From assembly GCA_963974055.1 (NCBI GenBank), contig CAXBCP010000017.1, positions 1 through 64,000 on the forward strand: DNA of 64,000 bases. The letters are read 5' to 3'. This document shows, in pieces, positions 24,736 through 33,439 of the stretch. Position numbers and translations under genes: made by a program. Below the pieces are notes generated by a model. It saw only the letters and a program-made list of their open reading frames with translations. It searched no databases and had not been told where the DNA came from. Each line of letters starts with the position of its first letter. Position 1 is the first letter of the stretch. This stretch comes from CAXBCP01 sp963974055 (GTDB lineage: Bacteria; Pseudomonadota; Alphaproteobacteria; MPNO01; UBA830).

Positions 24736-26334
24736 ATGTCCACCGTAACTGCAACTGCTCTGAACCGAGAGAACAGCCGCGGGCTGTATGCCGACGAGCA
24801 ACTTGCGGCCGCGCTCGCCTATTTCCGGGGCGGACGGTTCGACAAGGCGGAGACGATTTACAGGAAAGTCCTGAAGAAAGACGCCGAAAATGTCGGCGCC
24901 CTGCACATGCTCGGCCTGCTTGCACAGAAAAACGGACGATCGGAGCGGGCGGTCCAGCTTTTGATAAAGGCCGCGAAGCTCGACCCCCGGCGACCTGAAA
25001 TCCTGTGCGACCTCGGCAATACGTTTAAAGCCCTCGGGCGGCACAAGGATGCCATCAAGGCGCACCGGATGGTGCTGACCATGTTGCCGAATTCGCCGGA
25101 AGCGCATTCCAATCTCGGTTCCGCCTACAAGGCCGCCGGGAAAGCCGGAAAAGCGGTTATCTGCTTCGAAAGCGCCCTGAAGATGCGCCCGCAGGACGTC
25201 GAGCTTCAATTCAACCTCGGCAGCGGTCTTGTTGCATCGGAACGGTACCGGGAAGCCGAAGAAATTCTGCGCCGGGTCGTCTATGAGAAACCGGAGCATA
25301 TGCGGGCCCAGATCAATCTGTGTGCCGCGCTGAAGGAACAAGGCCGTTACGACGCCGCGATCGAGCGCTATCGGAAAGCGATCGCAGCCGTCCCCGATAA
25401 CGCCGAAGCGCATTGGAATTACGCCCTTACCCTGCTGGCGACGGAGAACTACGCCGACGGCTGGCAGGAATACGAATGGCGGGCGATGCTTCCGGGCTTT
25501 GCAATGGAATCCGTGGACCGTCCGCAATGGCAGGGCGAAGACCTGGCCGGGCGAACGCTTCTCGTCCATGCGGAGCAGGGCCTCGGCGACACATTGCAGT
25601 TCGCCCGGTATCTGTCCTGCCTGCAGGACGTAGACGGTTCCGTCGTATTCGCCTGCCCGGCACGCCTGATCCCGCTGCTTCAGGAATATGCCGGTGGCAT
25701 ACGCCTTGTCGCCCTCGACAAGAAACCCCCGCACGATGTGCAGTCGCCGCTTATTTCCCTGCCCCGGCTCTTCCACGATGCACAGCCGTTCGAACCCGAA
25801 GATGGGTGCTACCTGCGGCCGGAAAAGGCCCGTATCGCACGCTGGGCCGACCGGCTGGACCCGACTCCGGGCCGCCGCGTGGGCATCGCCTGGCAGGGCA
25901 GCACGGACTACCAGAATGACGGAAGACGATCGCTACCATTGCTCAGCTTCGAACCTCTCGCCCGGCTCGACAAAGTACAGCTTGTAAGCCTGCAGCAGGG
26001 CCACGGCGCGGAGCAGATTTCGGAAATGCCGTGGCGCGACCGGATTACCGACCTGACACCGGACATGGACCGGGACGGCGCCTTCGTCGATACGCTCGCC
26101 GTGATGGCGTCGCTGGATCTCGTGGTGACGTCGGATACCGCAATCGCACATCTTGCCGGCGCCGCCGGAATTCCCGTTTACGTCGCACTGTGCCATTTGC
26201 CCGACTGGCGATGGGGACTGAACGGCGAGTCGTCGCCGTGGTATTCGAGCATGCGTCTTTTTCGGCAGGAAACCGCCGGCGGCTGGAGCGGCGTTTTCGA
26301 CCGGATCGCTACTGCCGTGACGGAGGACATGTAA
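24736..26334 (+). CDS. TPR protein with a C-terminal glycosyltransferase-9-like domain
   Basis: The 532-residue protein has about six tetratricopeptide repeats at residues 20-240 (for example GRFDKAETIYRKVLKKDAENVGALHMLG and its successors). A glycosyltransferase-like region follows at about 270-525, with GLGDTLQFARYL, the RRVGIAWQGS strand-loop and LDLVVTSDTAIAHLAGAAGIPVYV, which resembles the donor-binding half of heptosyltransferase-type GT9/GT41 enzymes. Proteins of this design are linked to protein or surface-glycan glycosylation in proteobacteria. It ends in a TAATG overlap with the DUF6165 gene. A hairpin in the leader covers its ribosome site. Confidence 0.82.
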   Translation: MSTVTATALNRENSRGLYADEQLAAALAYFRGGRFDKAETIYRKVLKKDAENVGALHMLGLLAQKNGRSERAVQLLIKAAKLDPRRPEILCDLGNTFKALGRHKDAIKAHRMVLTMLPNSPEAHSNLGSAYKAAGKAGKAVICFESALKMRPQDVELQFNLGSGLVASERYREAEEILRRVVYEKPEHMRAQINLCAALKEQGRYDAAIERYRKAIAAVPDNAEAHWNYALTLLATENYADGWQEYEWRAMLPGFAMESVDRPQWQGEDLAGRTLLVHAEQGLGDTLQFARYLSCLQDVDGSVVFACPARLIPLLQEYAGGIRLVALDKKPPHDVQSPLISLPRLFHDAQPFEPEDGCYLRPEKARIARWADRLDPTPGRRVGIAWQGSTDYQNDGRRSLPLLSFEPLARLDKVQLVSLQQGHGAEQISEMPWRDRITDLTPDMDRDGAFVDTLAVMASLDLVVTSDTAIAHLAGAAGIPVYVALCHLPDWRWGLNGESSPWYSSMRLFRQETAGGWSGVFDRIATAVTEDM

Positions 26335-26732
26335 TGGGACACATTCCGTCCGTGAAAATCGACGCCGCGCCGGGGGAACTGATCGACAAGATCACGATCC
26401 TGCAGATCAAGTCCGAGCGGATAGACGACGCGATGAAACACGCGAACGTCACTTACGAACTGGCGACCCTGACCAATGCGCTCAACCTCGCGATCGAAAC
26501 CTCGGGTCAGATCTCGGAACTGTCAGGACGTCTGAAAGACGTCAATGAACGGCTTTGGGAAACCGAGGACGCCATCCGCGATTGCGAACGGCGGCAGGAT
26601 TTCGGCCCGGTCTTCATCGACCTGGCCCGCTCGGTCTATCGGCTGAACGATGTGCGGTCCGAGATCAAGCGCACCATCAATACAATTCTCGGCGCAGCGA
26701 TTATCGAAGAAAAGTCCTACGCGGCATACTGA
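26334..26732 (+). CDS. DUF6165 family protein
   Basis: The 132-residue acidic, mostly helical protein has the family-opening pattern SVKIDAAPGELIDKITILQIKSERI, and the ending NDVRSEIKRTINTILG. Homologues sit next to TPR-glycosyltransferase genes, as here (TAATG overlap, GGAGG site 7 bases before the ATG). That suggests a partner in the same glycan pathway. The biochemical role is unknown. Coiled-coil propensity around residues 65-120 fits an oligomer or scaffold role; this is inference. Confidence 0.82.
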   Translation: MGHIPSVKIDAAPGELIDKITILQIKSERIDDAMKHANVTYELATLTNALNLAIETSGQISELSGRLKDVNERLWETEDAIRDCERRQDFGPVFIDLARSVYRLNDVRSEIKRTINTILGAAIIEEKSYAAY

Positions 26733-26753
26733 AACGCCGAACCGGTTTTTTTC

Positions 26754-27155
26754 TCAGCCGTCTTTCGGCTCCAGCTTCAACGACGCGGAATTCATGCAAT
26801 AGCGCTGTCCCGTCGGCGCCGGCCCATCGGGAAAAACGTGGCCGAGATGGGCGTCGCACCGGGCGCAATGCACCTCCGTCCGCGTCATAAACAATGCCCG
26901 GTCGGTCTGGGTTTCAACCGCATCATCATCGCGCGGCTGAAAGAAACTGGGCCAGCCGGTGCCGGAATCGAACTTGTGATCGGATTCGAATAACGGGTTG
27001 CCGCAACACACGCATTTATAGGTGCCTTCGTCCTTGCACCCGTCGTATTCGCCGGTGAACGGGCGCTCGGTCCCGTGCTGGCGTGTAACATGGAACTGCT
27101 CGTCGGTAAGCTGCGCCCGCCATTCTTCTTCCGTCTTGGTAATTTTCTCGACCAT
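26754..27155 (-). CDS. msrB: Peptide-methionine (R)-S-oxide reductase
   Basis: The 133-residue MsrB reduces methionine-R-sulfoxide in proteins using thioredoxin. Zinc ligands Cys48, Cys51, Cys97 and Cys100 are all present, as are GTGWPSF and the catalytic Cys120 in RYCMNSASL. The length is typical of the single-domain cytosolic enzyme. It is 10 bases downstream of an MBL-fold gene on the same strand and is convergent with the DUF6165 gene. Confidence 0.96.
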   Translation of the reverse strand: MVEKITKTEEEWRAQLTDEQFHVTRQHGTERPFTGEYDGCKDEGTYKCVCCGNPLFESDHKFDSGTGWPSFFQPRDDDAVETQTDRALFMTRTEVHCARCDAHLGHVFPDGPAPTGQRYCMNSASLKLEPKDG

Positions 27156-27165
27156 TCCAATCTCC

Positions 27166-27900
27166 CTAGCGTGTCGTGTCGCCGCTCAGGCGCTCCAGCA
27201 CCTCGCCGAAATCGCGCAATGCCTGCGCGCAGTCGCCCGAAAAACTCGACCCGTGCATACAGGCAAGGGTCTTCGGATTCAACGCGGCCAGCCCGTCCAG
27301 GATTGGGCGCGTTTCGCTGGTAAACGGAACCGCACCCGCCATCGGTCCCTGCGACTGGCGCGTATTGTAATCGTCCGACCGGCCGACGATATCGCCCTCG
27401 TACATCGCCTCGACATTTCCGCCCTGGCCGAGCAGATCGGAACAGAACAGGGTCGAATCCGTTTCCTCGTACAGCAGGCTCGCGTCCCAGCCATGCGGGA
27501 CATGCTTGGTCTCGAGCACCCGGAACCTGTGCGAACCGGTCTCGAGCCGCTCGTCCGCTTCGAGCACGCGCGGCGCGCGGTCCGCGAAATCTCCGATGCT
27601 GGTCCGGGCGCCGACGAAGCTGCAGACCGGTTCGGCATGGGGCGCAATGCCAAGCCAGTCGTTCAGCGCGCCGCACTCATCCGATTCAAAATGGCTGAAC
27701 CCCACCCAGCGTAGCGTCGCCGGATCGAGAACCGAGCGGACACCGGTCAGAATTTCATCAAAATAACCGCGCAGGTTCGTATGATACAGAAGCGGTTCGT
27801 CATCGCGGACGAGAAACGACGAAAACTGAAAATTCGCGGCATCGTTAAAGCACGTGATCCGGAACAGATCCGGGGCGATTTCATCGACAGTGGCCGTCAT
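27166..27900 (-). CDS. MBL-fold metallo-hydrolase, flavodiiron/ODP-like
   Basis: The 244-residue protein has a beta-lactamase-like fold. The metal-site segment is FSHFESDECGALND, the HxExD pattern of flavodiiron and oxygen-binding ODP proteins rather than the HxHxDH of lactamases. Further candidate ligands are in HVPHGWD, SDLLGQGG and CMHGSSF. No flavodoxin domain is attached. It might bind a di-iron centre and sense or reduce oxygen-related species; that is inferred from the motif. It lies between the class II aldolase gene (3-base gap) and msrB (10-base gap), so an oxidative-stress-related operon is plausible. Confidence 0.8.
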   Translation of the reverse strand: MTATVDEIAPDLFRITCFNDAANFQFSSFLVRDDEPLLYHTNLRGYFDEILTGVRSVLDPATLRWVGFSHFESDECGALNDWLGIAPHAEPVCSFVGARTSIGDFADRAPRVLEADERLETGSHRFRVLETKHVPHGWDASLLYEETDSTLFCSDLLGQGGNVEAMYEGDIVGRSDDYNTRQSQGPMAGAVPFTSETRPILDGLAALNPKTLACMHGSSFSGDCAQALRDFGEVLERLSGDTTR

Positions 27901-27903
27901 GTG

Positions 27904-28692
27904 TCAGTACTTATAATCGGTTGTCACATCGTCAAGCTGACGGACAAGCGCCGGCCATTCGCGTTCGCCGCAGCCCGCATCGTCATACTGCTTTGCGGTA
28001 TGCGCGCAGACTTCCTCGGACGGATAGCGGATTTTCTGGCCCGTCGCCGCAGCCGCAGCCAGCAGCTTCAGTTGTGCCGAACAGCACTTTTCGAGGAAAT
28101 ACATCTGTACCCAGGCGTCGGCGACCGTGTGTCCCGTCGTCAGCAGCCCGTGATTGCGCAGGATCATCACCTTTTTGTCGCCGAGGTCCTGAACAAGGCG
28201 TTCGCGTTCGCCGAGGTCCAGCGCGATGCCCTCGAAATCGTGATAGGCCGTATGGCCATAGAACATCATGGCGTCCTGGTTGGTATAGATCAGGCCGTCA
28301 TCCAGCGCCGACAGGGTCATGCCCGCTTCCGTATGGGTATGAATGACGCACATCGCGTCTCCACGGGCCGCGTGAATCGCGCTGTGAATGGTATAGCCCG
28401 CGTTGTTGATCTTGTACGGCGTGTCATCGAGAATATTGCCCTCGAGGTCGATCTTCACGAGATTCGACGCGGTCACCTCGTCCCAGCGCAGCCCGAACGG
28501 GTTGAGCAGAAAATGGTGATCCGGCCCCGGCACACGCGCCGAGATATGATTGTAGATCAGGGTCGAGGTCCAGCCGTATAAATGTGCCAGGCGATAGGCG
28601 GCTGCCAGGTCCTGGCGGACCTTCCATTCTTCTTCGCTGACGCGCTCGCGCAACGACGGGCCTTCGATATCACGGACGGCGGTGGCATTCAT
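27904..28692 (-). CDS. Class II aldolase/adducin family protein
   Basis: The 262-residue protein has the zinc-binding residues of class II aldolases (IHTHTEAG near 125, and RNHGLLTTGHT near 190) and the adducin-like NHISARVPG segment. Family members cleave phosphorylated sugars, decarboxylate, or have no known activity. The start is ATG 28692. It is followed by the MBL-fold and msrB genes with gaps of 3 and 10 bases, so it probably heads that unit. The preceding 88 bases separate it from the tetR stop. Confidence 0.87.
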   Translation of the reverse strand: MNATAVRDIEGPSLRERVSEEEWKVRQDLAAAYRLAHLYGWTSTLIYNHISARVPGPDHHFLLNPFGLRWDEVTASNLVKIDLEGNILDDTPYKINNAGYTIHSAIHAARGDAMCVIHTHTEAGMTLSALDDGLIYTNQDAMMFYGHTAYHDFEGIALDLGERERLVQDLGDKKVMILRNHGLLTTGHTVADAWVQMYFLEKCCSAQLKLLAAAAATGQKIRYPSEEVCAHTAKQYDDAGCGEREWPALVRQLDDVTTDYKY

Positions 28693-28780
28693 GATCTGTC
28701 TCCGAATGTGGCTCGCTGAATTCTGCGGGACCAGTTTAGCACACAGACCGCGACAAAAGCACACCGTTCCATGACGTGAG

Positions 28781-29449
28781 TCAGCCGGGGTCGGGGCCGT
28801 GCCTTTCAGGGAACAGGGTTTTAAGAAACGTCCCGACGGCGCGGTCCACCTGCGCGGCGCGCGCGGCGGCATCCGGCGCCGCATCCACCCCCAGAAGCAG
28901 ACGCAGATGGGTGTAGCCCCGGACGAGTTCGAAAAATTCCTCGGCGGACTTGCGCGGATCGGCGATGCCGGAACCGGATTCCGCCGCCTGCCCGTCAAAG
29001 TATTCGGCCAGCGCGGCGATGTTCCGTTCCGGTCCCGACCTGTAGAACAGCACCCCGAGCGCCGGAAAACGGTTCGCCTCGGCGATCACGATCCGGTGCA
29101 GTGCCAGCGTTTCCGGCGCATACACCGTTTCGAGAAGCTGACGGCCGAAGCGCGTCAGCGCAGACTTCAGCGGCAGGCCCTCAAGCGGCGCCGACGGATC
29201 CCGTTCCAGTATTTTCTCGCACGAGGCCTCGATCAGCCCGGCGAACAGCGCTTCCTTGCTGTCGAAATAGCGATACAGCGTCATCTTGGAAACGCCCGCG
29301 GTTTCCGCGATGGCATCCATGCTCGCACCGCCGAAACCGTTCGCCATGAACACCGCGCGCGCGCCGTCAAGAATGGCGCGGCGCTTGTCCTCGGCATTCC
29401 GCACCCGGCGGGACGTCCGCCTGTCAGTCAATTGACTCGTAGTCTCCAT
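28781..29449 (-). CDS. TetR/AcrR family transcriptional regulator
   Basis: The 222-residue regulator has an N-terminal TetR DNA-binding domain: RRAILDGARAVFMANGFGGASMDAIAETAGVSKMTLYRYFDSKEALF with the helix-turn-helix near 38-60. A ligand-binding C-terminal domain follows (TetR_C of the AefR-like type). It is divergent from a Rieske dioxygenase operon, and an 11-base-arm inverted repeat (29448-29478) covers its own start codon, so it very probably represses both directions until a substrate-like ligand binds. No Shine-Dalgarno is visible before ATG 29449, so translation may be leaderless or begin at TTG 29431. Confidence 0.9.
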   Translation of the reverse strand: METTSQLTDRRTSRRVRNAEDKRRAILDGARAVFMANGFGGASMDAIAETAGVSKMTLYRYFDSKEALFAGLIEASCEKILERDPSAPLEGLPLKSALTRFGRQLLETVYAPETLALHRIVIAEANRFPALGVLFYRSGPERNIAALAEYFDGQAAESGSGIADPRKSAEEFFELVRGYTHLRLLLGVDAAPDAAARAAQVDRAVGTFLKTLFPERHGPDPG

Positions 29450-29478
29450 AACGATACTATACCGTACAGTATCGTTAT
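29448..29478. promoter_or_regulatory. Operator: 11-base inverted repeat between tetR and the Rieske operon
   Basis: ATAACGATACT (29448-29458) and AGTATCGTTAT (29468-29478) are perfect inverted repeats around the 9-base centre ATACCGTAC. Size, symmetry and position (overlapping the tetR start and 33 bases before the dioxygenase ATG) fit a TetR-family operator controlling both genes. The AT-rich sequence could also contain the core promoter elements. Confidence 0.85.
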
Positions 29479-29510
29479 TCAAAAGCAGCAATTCGCGACA
29501 GGAGAACAAA

Positions 29511-30833
29511 ATGGTGTCTGCCTCTGCCATCGACGTCGCCGGGCTCATTCAGCCGGGACGGGTCCACCGGCGGGTATACGGAGATCCTGATATCTTCGAG
29601 ATGGAGATGGAACGCATCTTCGACCGCGCCTGGGTGTATGTCGGCCATGAAAGCCAGATCAGGGAGCCGGGCGATTTCATCACCACCCGGATCGGCCGGC
29701 GTCCCCTGGTACTTGTCCGCCACTCCGATGGCAGCATTCGCCTGATACACAATCAATGCGCCCATCGCGGCGCCATGGTGGTCCCTGCCGACAGCGGCCA
29801 TGCCGAAGAATTCGTTTGCTGCTATCACGGCTGGACCTACGGCACCGACGGCAAACTTATCCGCATACCGCTGGAACACGGCTATCCCGAACATTTCGAC
29901 ACCAATGCGCCCGGCACCGCGATGGTCGCCGTCCCCCGCGTCGAAAGCTATCGCGGTTTCGTCTTCGGATCACTCGCCACGGACGGCCCCGGCCTGACCG
30001 ACTTCCTCGGGTACATGACGACCTCGTTCGACGACATGGTCGACCGCGCGCCGGACGGCGATGTGGAGGTCGCCGGCGGCGTTTTCAAACACGCCTATGA
30101 CGGCAACTGGAAACTGTACCTGGAAAACCTGTGCGACGCCGCCCACCCGCTCTTCGTCCACGATTCGTCGACGGAAGCTGCCCGGCAACAGGACGACACA
30201 ACATATACCGACGGCGCCGGCGAAATCGCCGTCCGGCAGATGCGCCAGAACGGCGCGCCCTACAAGTTCTGGCTGGAAGAGGTTGGAATCTGGACGTATC
30301 CGAACGGCCACTCCTTCCTCGGCGACTATCACGACGACGACAAACTCGTCGCCGCGAAGCGCGACCCGCTTTTCGCGGAATACATCGCCGAACTGGAAAA
30401 AAGGAAGGGCGCCGCGGAAACCCAGCGCATCCTGGAAGTGACTCGCTGGAATTCGAATATCTATCCGAACATTTCCTTCATGAGCCAGTATCGCCAGTTT
30501 CGGGTCGTCCACCCGATCTCGGTCAACCGCACCGAGGTGTACAATTATTCGTTCCGCCTGAAGGGCGCGCCGGAAAAGATGTTCGAAGATACGGTTGCGT
30601 TTTCGAACGTAACCAACGGCACGGGCTCGCTGGTCCTGACGGACGATCTCGAGACCTATGGCCGGATCGGTGTCGGCGTGAACGCGGGCGGCGCCGAATG
30701 GATCGAGGTCGGGCGCGGCTTCCAGTCGGATCAGCCGGACGCCCATGGCGGAAAGAAGGGCCGGGATTCAACCAGCGAGGTCTATATCCGCAACATGTAC
30801 GATGCGTGGCTCGCCTACATGACGGCCGCATAG
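29511..30833 (+). CDS. Aromatic-ring-hydroxylating dioxygenase, alpha (Rieske) subunit
   Basis: The 440-residue protein has the Rieske [2Fe-2S] ligands Cys83-x-His85 and Cys103-x2-His106. The mononuclear-iron facial triad starts in NLCDAAHPLFVH, where the Asp bridges the two metal centres. It inserts O2 into an aromatic ring, paired with the beta subunit encoded next. The start is ATG 29511 with AGGAGA 5 bases upstream. No ferredoxin or reductase gene lies in the operon, so electrons must come from elsewhere. It is probably induced through the TetR regulator and the operator just upstream. Confidence 0.93.
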   Translation: MVSASAIDVAGLIQPGRVHRRVYGDPDIFEMEMERIFDRAWVYVGHESQIREPGDFITTRIGRRPLVLVRHSDGSIRLIHNQCAHRGAMVVPADSGHAEEFVCCYHGWTYGTDGKLIRIPLEHGYPEHFDTNAPGTAMVAVPRVESYRGFVFGSLATDGPGLTDFLGYMTTSFDDMVDRAPDGDVEVAGGVFKHAYDGNWKLYLENLCDAAHPLFVHDSSTEAARQQDDTTYTDGAGEIAVRQMRQNGAPYKFWLEEVGIWTYPNGHSFLGDYHDDDKLVAAKRDPLFAEYIAELEKRKGAAETQRILEVTRWNSNIYPNISFMSQYRQFRVVHPISVNRTEVYNYSFRLKGAPEKMFEDTVAFSNVTNGTGSLVLTDDLETYGRIGVGVNAGGAEWIEVGRGFQSDQPDAHGGKKGRDSTSEVYIRNMYDAWLAYMTAA

Positions 30834-30844
30834 GGAGCCCCGGT

Positions 30845-31321
30845 ATGTCTGACAAAGCACCTGCGGAAATCGAAACCTTTCTCATCTCCGAAGCCCGGAT
30901 ACTGGACGAGCGCCGCTGGAACGACTGGCTCGCGCTGTTCACCGAACAGGCGTGGTACTGGGTTCCCATCGAAGAAGGCCAGTCCGATCCGAAAACGACG
31001 ATTTCGCTGATGTACGACGACCGGCGGTTGCTGGAAACACGGGTCCGCCGCCTGATGGCCGGCAGGCTGCACACGCAGACGCCGGTTGCCCGGACCAGTC
31101 GTATCGTCGCCAACGCAACGCTGGAAGACGAATCGAAGAATATCCTGACCGTCCGCTCCAAGTTCGAAATGATCGAATACCGCCGGAACAGGCAAAGGCA
31201 TTTCGGCGGCACCTTGTGGCACGGGCTGGAATCCATCGACGGCACGTACCGGATTCACTGGAAGAAGGTCGAGCTGGTAAACTGCGATAGTATGATGGAC
31301 GGCCTGACCGTACCGTTTTAG
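30845..31321 (+). CDS. Aromatic-ring-hydroxylating dioxygenase, beta subunit
   Basis: The 158-residue protein has the NTF2-like (SnoaL) fold of dioxygenase beta subunits, with EARILDERRWNDWLALF and YWVPIEEGQSDP near the N-terminus, closely following the family pattern. It supports assembly of the alpha3beta3 hexamer and can influence substrate choice. The start is ATG 30845, 11 bases after the alpha stop. A longer frame overlapping the alpha gene has no support. Confidence 0.92.
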   Translation: MSDKAPAEIETFLISEARILDERRWNDWLALFTEQAWYWVPIEEGQSDPKTTISLMYDDRRLLETRVRRLMAGRLHTQTPVARTSRIVANATLEDESKNILTVRSKFEMIEYRRNRQRHFGGTLWHGLESIDGTYRIHWKKVELVNCDSMMDGLTVPF

Positions 31322-31350
31322 GCTCCGCTCCTGACTTCAGGGAGCGAAAC

Positions 31351-32349
31351 ATGGCAATGACGGCGCAGGCGATCCGAATCCACGAATATGGCGGCCCGGA
31401 GGTTCTCCGGTTCGAGGAAATCGAACTCGGCGAGCCCGGCCCCGGCGAAGTCCTGATCCGTCACACAGCCATCGGCCTGAACTATGCCGATATCCATACG
31501 CGCACCGGCCGCTATCCGGTTCCGACGCTGCCCCATGTCATCGGCGGCGAAGCCGCGGGCGCGATCGAGGCCGTCGGCGAAGGCGTGACGCATCTGGCGG
31601 TCGGCGACAGGGTCGCCTATTCGAGCGGCGGCCCTTCCCTGCCCCGCGGCTCCTATGCCGACGCCCGGGTCCTGTCGGCGGACAGGCTGATTCTGCTGCC
31701 GGGCGAAATTTCCGACGAAACCGCAGCCGCCATGATCACCAAGGGCCTGACGGCGCATTACCTGATGCACGACGTCTTTCCCGTGAAGCGCGGACAGACC
31801 ATCCTGGTGCATGCCGCCGCGGGCGGCGTCGGGACGATCATGTGCCAGTGGGCGCGCTATCTCGGCGCGCGGGTTATCGGTGTCGTCAGTTCCGACGCCA
31901 AGGCCGACATCGCCCTGCGGCACGGCTGCCACCATGCCCTGGTCGGCGACATGGGCACTCTGGCGCACCGTGTCCGCGCCCTGACCGGCGGCGAAGGCGT
32001 CCCCGTGGTCTTCGACTCGGTCGGAAAAGACACCTTCGAGGCATCCCTGCAGTCGCTCCGCCCCAAGGGCACGCTGGTATCGTTCGGTTCGGCATCCGGG
32101 CCGGCGCCGCCCCTGGATATCTTCCGTCTCAACGAGATGGGCTCGCTTTACGTCACCAGTGCCGCGTTCCACTGGAATCTCAGGAACCGGGAAGAAGTCA
32201 TGTACCGGGCAGCCGATCTGATCGATGTCGTCCTGCGGGGCGAAGTGCGCATCGCGGTGAACCAGCATTATGCGCTGAAAGACGCTGCGCAAGCCCAGCG
32301 CGACATGGAATCCCGCGCCACGACGGGAATGAGCGTCCTGCTGCCGTAA
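31351..32349 (+). CDS. NADPH:quinone oxidoreductase (zinc-free MDR family)
   Basis: The 332-residue medium-chain reductase lacks zinc ligands. It has the QOR-type GLNYADIHTRTGRYP segment, the nucleotide-binding HAAAGGVGTIMCQWA motif (about 148-162) and VFDSVGKDTFE. It reduces quinones or enones with NADPH. It is 29 bases downstream of the dioxygenase beta gene and on the same strand, so it is probably part of the same TetR-controlled operon. There it could handle quinone or enone by-products of ring oxidation. It is unlikely to be the dioxygenase reductase itself because it has no flavin or iron-sulfur domain. Confidence 0.88.
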   Translation: MAMTAQAIRIHEYGGPEVLRFEEIELGEPGPGEVLIRHTAIGLNYADIHTRTGRYPVPTLPHVIGGEAAGAIEAVGEGVTHLAVGDRVAYSSGGPSLPRGSYADARVLSADRLILLPGEISDETAAAMITKGLTAHYLMHDVFPVKRGQTILVHAAAGGVGTIMCQWARYLGARVIGVVSSDAKADIALRHGCHHALVGDMGTLAHRVRALTGGEGVPVVFDSVGKDTFEASLQSLRPKGTLVSFGSASGPAPPLDIFRLNEMGSLYVTSAAFHWNLRNREEVMYRAADLIDVVLRGEVRIAVNQHYALKDAAQAQRDMESRATTGMSVLLP

Positions 32350-32484
32350 TCTGCCGGTCGCGTATCGGCCGTAGATCCGGTGTGACGGCGGAAAGACCAC
32401 AATGACGATCCGTCCCGACTGAACCGAAGGACGGTCCCGTGCGTATCAAGGTGAGGCTCCTGCCGTTCGTTAAGGAAATACGCT

Positions 32485-33387
32485 GTGCTGTTCCGCCACC
32501 CGATTGCGACGACCCTTCTCGCCGCGACCTTTTTAACCGGCTGTTCGCCGCTGAACATGCTCGACGTTCTCGTTCCCGCCGGTGAATACGGGCTGACAGC
32601 GGACGTGTCCTATGGCGGCCTGCCCCGACAGCGGCTCGACATATACCGTCCGCCCGCGCCCGCGACGGCTTCAGGCCCCATCATCGTCTTCTTTTACGGC
32701 GGCAGTTGGAAAGCCGGCGAACGGCAACAGTACCGGTTCGTCGGCGAGGCCCTCACCCGCCGGGGCTTCACGGTGGTCATTCCGGATTACCGGCTGTACC
32801 CGGAAGTTACGTTTCCGGCGTTCATGACCGATGCCGCCCGGGCGCTGCGCTGGGTACGCGACAATCTGGACGGAACGGGCGGCAACGCCCGCCCGCTGTT
32901 TGTCGCTGGACATTCTGCCGGCGCGCATATCGCAGCACTGCTGACCGTGGACGCTGGCCACCTGGACGGCGTCGGCCTTTCGCCGGACACCATCTGCGGC
33001 GTGATCGGCCTTGCCGGTCCCTATGTCTTCGATCCGAAGGACTATCGCTCTACCCGCCCCGTTTTCGCCGGTCTCGAAAATACCGATATCGCCCGGCCGG
33101 TGCGGCGGATTTCCGGCAGGACGCCGCCCTTTCTGCTTCTGCACGGAGAGCGCGACACAACCGTCTACCCCTGGAACACGACGGGGTTCGCAACAGCACT
33201 GCAGACTGCCGGGACCGACGTGCGGACCCATCTGTTCCCCGGATTGGGTCATTCGCGGATTCTGCTCTCGATTTCGGAGCCGTTCGACGACCTCGCACCG
33301 GTGAACGACTTCATGTCCGAATTCGTCAATGCCCGGGTGAACGCGCAGAGCGAATGCGAACGGGGCTTTACGCGGCGGGGCGGTTGA
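32485..33387 (+). CDS. Lipoprotein alpha/beta hydrolase (carboxylesterase/BD-FAE-like)
   Basis: The 300-residue protein has a lipoprotein signal peptide ending in the lipobox LTGC (Cys20), so it is probably membrane-anchored in the periplasm or outer membrane. The hydrolase domain has an oxyanion-type FFYGGSW segment, the nucleophile GHSAGAH, a GERDTTV aspartate and a GLGHSR histidine: a complete triad. It resembles small-ester hydrolases such as kynurenine formamidase-like esterases. The start is GTG 32485 behind AAGGA. It stands alone, with 135 bases of intergenic DNA upstream in which I see nothing else. Confidence 0.85.
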   Translation: MLFRHPIATTLLAATFLTGCSPLNMLDVLVPAGEYGLTADVSYGGLPRQRLDIYRPPAPATASGPIIVFFYGGSWKAGERQQYRFVGEALTRRGFTVVIPDYRLYPEVTFPAFMTDAARALRWVRDNLDGTGGNARPLFVAGHSAGAHIAALLTVDAGHLDGVGLSPDTICGVIGLAGPYVFDPKDYRSTRPVFAGLENTDIARPVRRISGRTPPFLLLHGERDTTVYPWNTTGFATALQTAGTDVRTHLFPGLGHSRILLSISEPFDDLAPVNDFMSEFVNARVNAQSECERGFTRRGG

Positions 33388-33439
33388 TCTGGCCCGAGAT
33401 GCCGGACATGATATCCCCTTAACAACGGGGATAAAAAAT

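Noticed and set aside
29426..29437. Palindrome AGTCAATTGACT inside tetR
   Set aside because: It lies within coding sequence and does not resemble the operator at 29448-29478; could be chance.
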